DNA of 6,170 nucleotides from Phenylobacterium sp. (GTDB lineage: Bacteria; Pseudomonadota; Alphaproteobacteria; Caulobacterales; Caulobacteraceae). Below are positions 3,387 through 6,170 of this stretch, piece by piece. The notes under the pieces are model-generated. The model saw only the letters and a program-made list of their open reading frames with translations. It was not told the origin of the DNA and did not search any database. The DNA lies in the NCBI GenBank assembly GCA_028698405.1, contig JAQVDF010000134.1:1-6170 (forward strand), in the 5' to 3' direction. The position numbers were made by a program, and so were the translations under genes. Positions within the stretch are counted from its first letter, which is position 1. Each line of letters begins with the position of its first letter.

Positions 3387-6170
3387 AGCTCGACCTCGCC
3401 GCCTTCTCGGTCCGCAACTGGCAGTTCACCCTCGTCGCCTTCGGGCTCCTGGCGATGCTGGGGCTGAACGCCCTGATGACCACGCCCCGGGCGGAGGATC
3501 CCCACTTCCCGATGCCGATTATGGTGGTCCGGGCGGTGATGCCGGGCGCCGAGCCGGCCGAGCTGGAGCAGCTGGTCGCCGACCCCATCGAGGATGCGCT
3601 GTCGGGCCTGGACGACGTGGATGAGATCGGCTCGTCCAGCCTGGACGGAGCGGCGGTGATCCAGGTCGCCTTCACCTGGGACGTCGACGTCGAGCGCAAG
3701 TTCGACGAGGTGGTGCGCGAGGTGAACGCCCTGCGCGGGAGCCTGCCGCAGGGGCTGACCGAGCTGGAGGTCCGCCGGGCCCGCACGACCGAGGTGGCGG
3801 TGGTCCAGCTCGCCCTGGTCAGCGACACCCTGCCCATGCGCCGGCTGGAGAAGCTGGCCGACAACCTGCGCGAACGCCTCGACCGGGTGCCGGGCGTGCG
3901 GCAGGTGGAATACTGGGGCGCGACGCCCTCCGAGCTGCGCGTGGCGCTGGATCTCGGCCGGCTCGCCGAGCTGCGGCTGCCGCCGACGGCGGTGGCGGAC
4001 GCGCTGCGGGCCGCCGGCGCCGAGGCGCCGCTGGGGGCGGTGCATGCCGGCGAACGGCGTTTCAACGTCAAGACCGGCGGCGCCTTCCGCGACCTGGCCG
4101 CTGTGGCCGACACCCCGGTGCGCGAGGTGGACGGCCAGGTGGTGCGGGTGCGCGACGTGGCCGAGGTCTCCTGGGCGGAGGCCGAGCCGCAGCACGTGAC
4201 CCGCTTCAACGGCCGCCGGGCCGTGTTCGTCACGGTGCAGCAGAAGGACGGGACCGACGTCGCCGCCATCACCCGCGGGGTGGACGCCGCGGTCGAGGAG
4301 TTCCGCCAGACCCTGCCGGGCGGGGTGAAGCTGGAGCGCGCCTTCGTCCAGGCCGAGAACGTCGAGCGCAGGCTGGGCCGCCTGTTCCGCGACTTCGGCC
4401 TGGCGCTGGGCCTGGTGCTGGTCACCCTGCTGCCACTGGGGCTTCGGGCCGGGGGGGTGGTGATGATGTCGATCCCACTGTCGCTGCTGATCGGTCTGGC
4501 GCTGGTCCAGATGTTCGGCTTCACCGTCAACCAGCTCACCATTGCCGGCTTCGTGCTGGCCCTCGGCCTGCTGGTCGACGATTCCATCGTGGTCACCGAG
4601 AACATCGCCCGGCACCTGCGTATGGGGCTGGAGCGGACCGAGGCGGCCATCGCCGCGACGCGGCAGATTTCGCTGGCCGTGCTGGGCTGCACCGCCACCC
4701 TGATGCTGGCCTTCGTACCGCTGATGGCGCTCCCGGGCGGCTCGGGGGCCTACATCCGTTCGCTGCCGGTGACGGTGCTGTGCACGGTCGGCGCTTCGCT
4801 GCTGGTCGCCTTGACGATCATCCCCTTCCTGGCCAGCCGGATGCTCTCGCGGCACGAGGATCCGGAAGGCAACCGCCTGCTGCAGGCGGTGAACGGGGCC
4901 ATCCATCGCGTCTACGCGCCGGTGCTGCACCGGGCGCTTGCGCGGCCCTGGCTGACGCTGGCCGTGATCGGCGCGATCTGCGCCACCACCGTGCCTCTGA
5001 TGGGAGCGATCGGCAGCAGCCTGTTCCCGCCGGCCGAAACCCCGCAGTTCCTGGTCCGCGTCGAGACGCCCCAGGGCACATCGATGGCCCGCACCGACGA
5101 GGCGCTGAGGTTCGTGGAGGCGCGGCTGGCCCGCGAGCCGGACGTGGTCTGGACGGCGGCCAACCTCGGCCGAGGCAACCCGCAGATCTTCTACAACCAG
5201 ATGCAGCGCCAGCCGCAGCCCAACTACGCCGAAGTGTTCGTCTCTCTAAAGGAATGGGAGCCGGGCCATTCCGACCGCATCCTGGACCAGCTGCGTGCGG
5301 ACCTCTCCGCCTATCCGGGCGCGCGGATCAGCGTCGAGACCTTCGAGAACGGCCCGCCGGTGGATGCTCCGATCGCCGTGCGCGTCTCCGGCGAGAACAT
5401 GGAGGCGCTGAAGGCGCTGGCCGCCGAAGCCGAGCGGATTCTCAAGGCCACACCGGGCACGCGTGACGTCAACAACCCGCTGAGCGTCGACCGCACCGAT
5501 CTCGACCTCGGCCTGGACGAGGGCAAGGCGGCCGCGCTCGGGGCGCCGGCTGGCGCGGCGCGGCGGATCGTGCGCCTGGCGCTGTCGGGCGAGGATGCGG
5601 CGCGGTTCCGCGACCCGGACGGCGACGACTATCCGGTGCGGGTGCGCCTGCCGATGGAAGACCGCAACGAGCTGGCGGCGCTGGGTGGGGTCTACCTGCC
5701 CACGGCGACCGGCCAGGCCGTACCGCTGAACGCGGTGGCCGAGCCCAGCTTCCGCTCCAGCGCGGCGCGCATCACCCGCTACCAGCGGGAGCGGACGGTC
5801 ACCATCACCAGCCAGGTGCGCACGGGCTTCTTGACCTCGCAGGTGACTGCGGACGCCCAAGCGCGGCTGGCGCGCGAGCTCGACGCCCCGCCGGGCTACC
5901 GCATCTCCTACGGCGGCCAGGCCGAGGCTCAGTCGGAGAGCTTCGCCGGGCTCGGCGCGGCGGTGCTGATCGCCGTGTTCGGCATCCTGGCCGTTCTGGT
6001 GCTGGAGTTCGGCCGCTTCCGCACCGCGCTGGTGGTGGCGGGCGTCATTCCGCTCGGCGTGTTCGGCGCGGTGGCGGCCCTGTTCCTGACCGGCAACTCG
6101 CTGTCGTTCACCGCCACCATCGGGCTGATCGCCCTGATCGGCATCGAGATCAAGAACTCGATCCTGCTGG
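3383..6170 (+). CDS. RND-family inner-membrane efflux permease (AcrB-like, HAE1 type), 3' end cut by window
   Basis: This is a proton-driven multidrug-type RND pump that should form a trimer with the preceding adaptor. The frame is open from ATG at 3383 to the window end, giving 929 residues; relatives have about 1,020-1,050, so roughly 100 are missing. TM1 is near residues 13-32, followed by the first periplasmic loop to about 335. TM2-TM6 lie between about 337 and 485. TM7 is near 523-543, the second loop runs to about 850, then TM8, TM9 and most of TM10. The proton-relay pair Asp399-Asp400 sits in ALGLLVDDSIVVTENI of TM4, and Lys924 in GIEIKNSILL of TM10 corresponds to AcrB Lys940, so the relay looks intact. 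Two aspartates and DDSIVV rather than heavy-metal-pump motifs favour an organic-compound exporter, but the substrate is unknown. The start overlaps the adaptor stop (ATGA), so translation is probably coupled. Confidence 0.95.
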   Translation, partial: MKLDLAAFSVRNWQFTLVAFGLLAMLGLNALMTTPRAEDPHFPMPIMVVRAVMPGAEPAELEQLVADPIEDALSGLDDVDEIGSSSLDGAAVIQVAFTWDVDVERKFDEVVREVNALRGSLPQGLTELEVRRARTTEVAVVQLALVSDTLPMRRLEKLADNLRERLDRVPGVRQVEYWGATPSELRVALDLGRLAELRLPPTAVADALRAAGAEAPLGAVHAGERRFNVKTGGAFRDLAAVADTPVREVDGQVVRVRDVAEVSWAEAEPQHVTRFNGRRAVFVTVQQKDGTDVAAITRGVDAAVEEFRQTLPGGVKLERAFVQAENVERRLGRLFRDFGLALGLVLVTLLPLGLRAGGVVMMSIPLSLLIGLALVQMFGFTVNQLTIAGFVLALGLLVDDSIVVTENIARHLRMGLERTEAAIAATRQISLAVLGCTATLMLAFVPLMALPGGSGAYIRSLPVTVLCTVGASLLVALTIIPFLASRMLSRHEDPEGNRLLQAVNGAIHRVYAPVLHRALARPWLTLAVIGAICATTVPLMGAIGSSLFPPAETPQFLVRVETPQGTSMARTDEALRFVEARLAREPDVVWTAANLGRGNPQIFYNQMQRQPQPNYAEVFVSLKEWEPGHSDRILDQLRADLSAYPGARISVETFENGPPVDAPIAVRVSGENMEALKALAAEAERILKATPGTRDVNNPLSVDRTDLDLGLDEGKAAALGAPAGAARRIVRLALSGEDAARFRDPDGDDYPVRVRLPMEDRNELAALGGVYLPTATGQAVPLNAVAEPSFRSSAARITRYQRERTVTITSQVRTGFLTSQVTADAQARLARELDAPPGYRISYGGQAEAQSESFAGLGAAVLIAVFGILAVLVLEFGRFRTALVVAGVIPLGVFGAVAALFLTGNSLSFTATIGLIALIGIEIKNSILL

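Noticed and set aside
3295..4698. A 467-codon minus-strand open frame, Ser/Arg/Thr-rich, inside the permease gene
   Set aside because: Composition is that of a shadow frame; the permease frame on the plus strand contains all the expected RND motifs.
2735..4930. A 731-codon open frame on the minus strand across the adaptor and permease genes
   Set aside because: It is antisense to two clearly functional RND genes. Its translation is rich in His, Gln, Arg and Pro with no recognisable domain, as expected from the opposite strand of GC-biased coding DNA.

Overview
The window is GC-rich (roughly 70%), with dense genes, strongly G/C-biased third codon positions and long spurious antisense frames. 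Gene content and codon use suggest an alphaproteobacterium, perhaps of the Caulobacter/Phenylobacterium type. That placement is inference; no marker gene is present to settle it.

Layout, left to right. A HIT-family nucleotide hydrolase/transferase (+, 96-533) converges on a small multidrug resistance (SMR) transporter of the SugE/Gdx type (-, 530-850), and their two stop codons share the tetranucleotide CTAG. Upstream of the SMR gene is a 113-nt gap (851-963). On the minus strand it carries a GC hairpin with an ACGG loop and a U-rich tail, just before a strong Shine-Dalgarno sequence. It is either the terminator of the upstream operon or a guanidine-II-like regulatory hairpin. Next come a Nudix hydrolase with CoA-pyrophosphatase-like features (-, 964-1587) and a TetR-family regulator (-, 1584-2198). 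These two overlap by ATGA, so they form a regulator-first operon.

The TetR gene diverges from an RND efflux operon: a periplasmic adaptor lipoprotein (+, 2289-3386) and an inner-membrane RND permease (+, from 3383, cut by the window end after 929 residues). These also overlap by ATGA. The 90-nt divergent region holds a consensus TTGACA -35 box and a tandem pair of 14-bp units, each centred on a 9-bp palindrome ATCA-n-TGAT. The units are strikingly like the classical Tn10 tet operator, and the regulator's DNA-reading helix matches Tn10 TetR at most known base-contact positions. The simplest model is that the TetR protein represses the pump, and perhaps itself and the Nudix gene, by binding here until an unknown ligand releases it. 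No outer-membrane channel gene lies inside the window.

I see no wholly new system. The two points most worth testing are the tetO-like tandem operator and the ACGG hairpin ahead of the SugE/Gdx gene.
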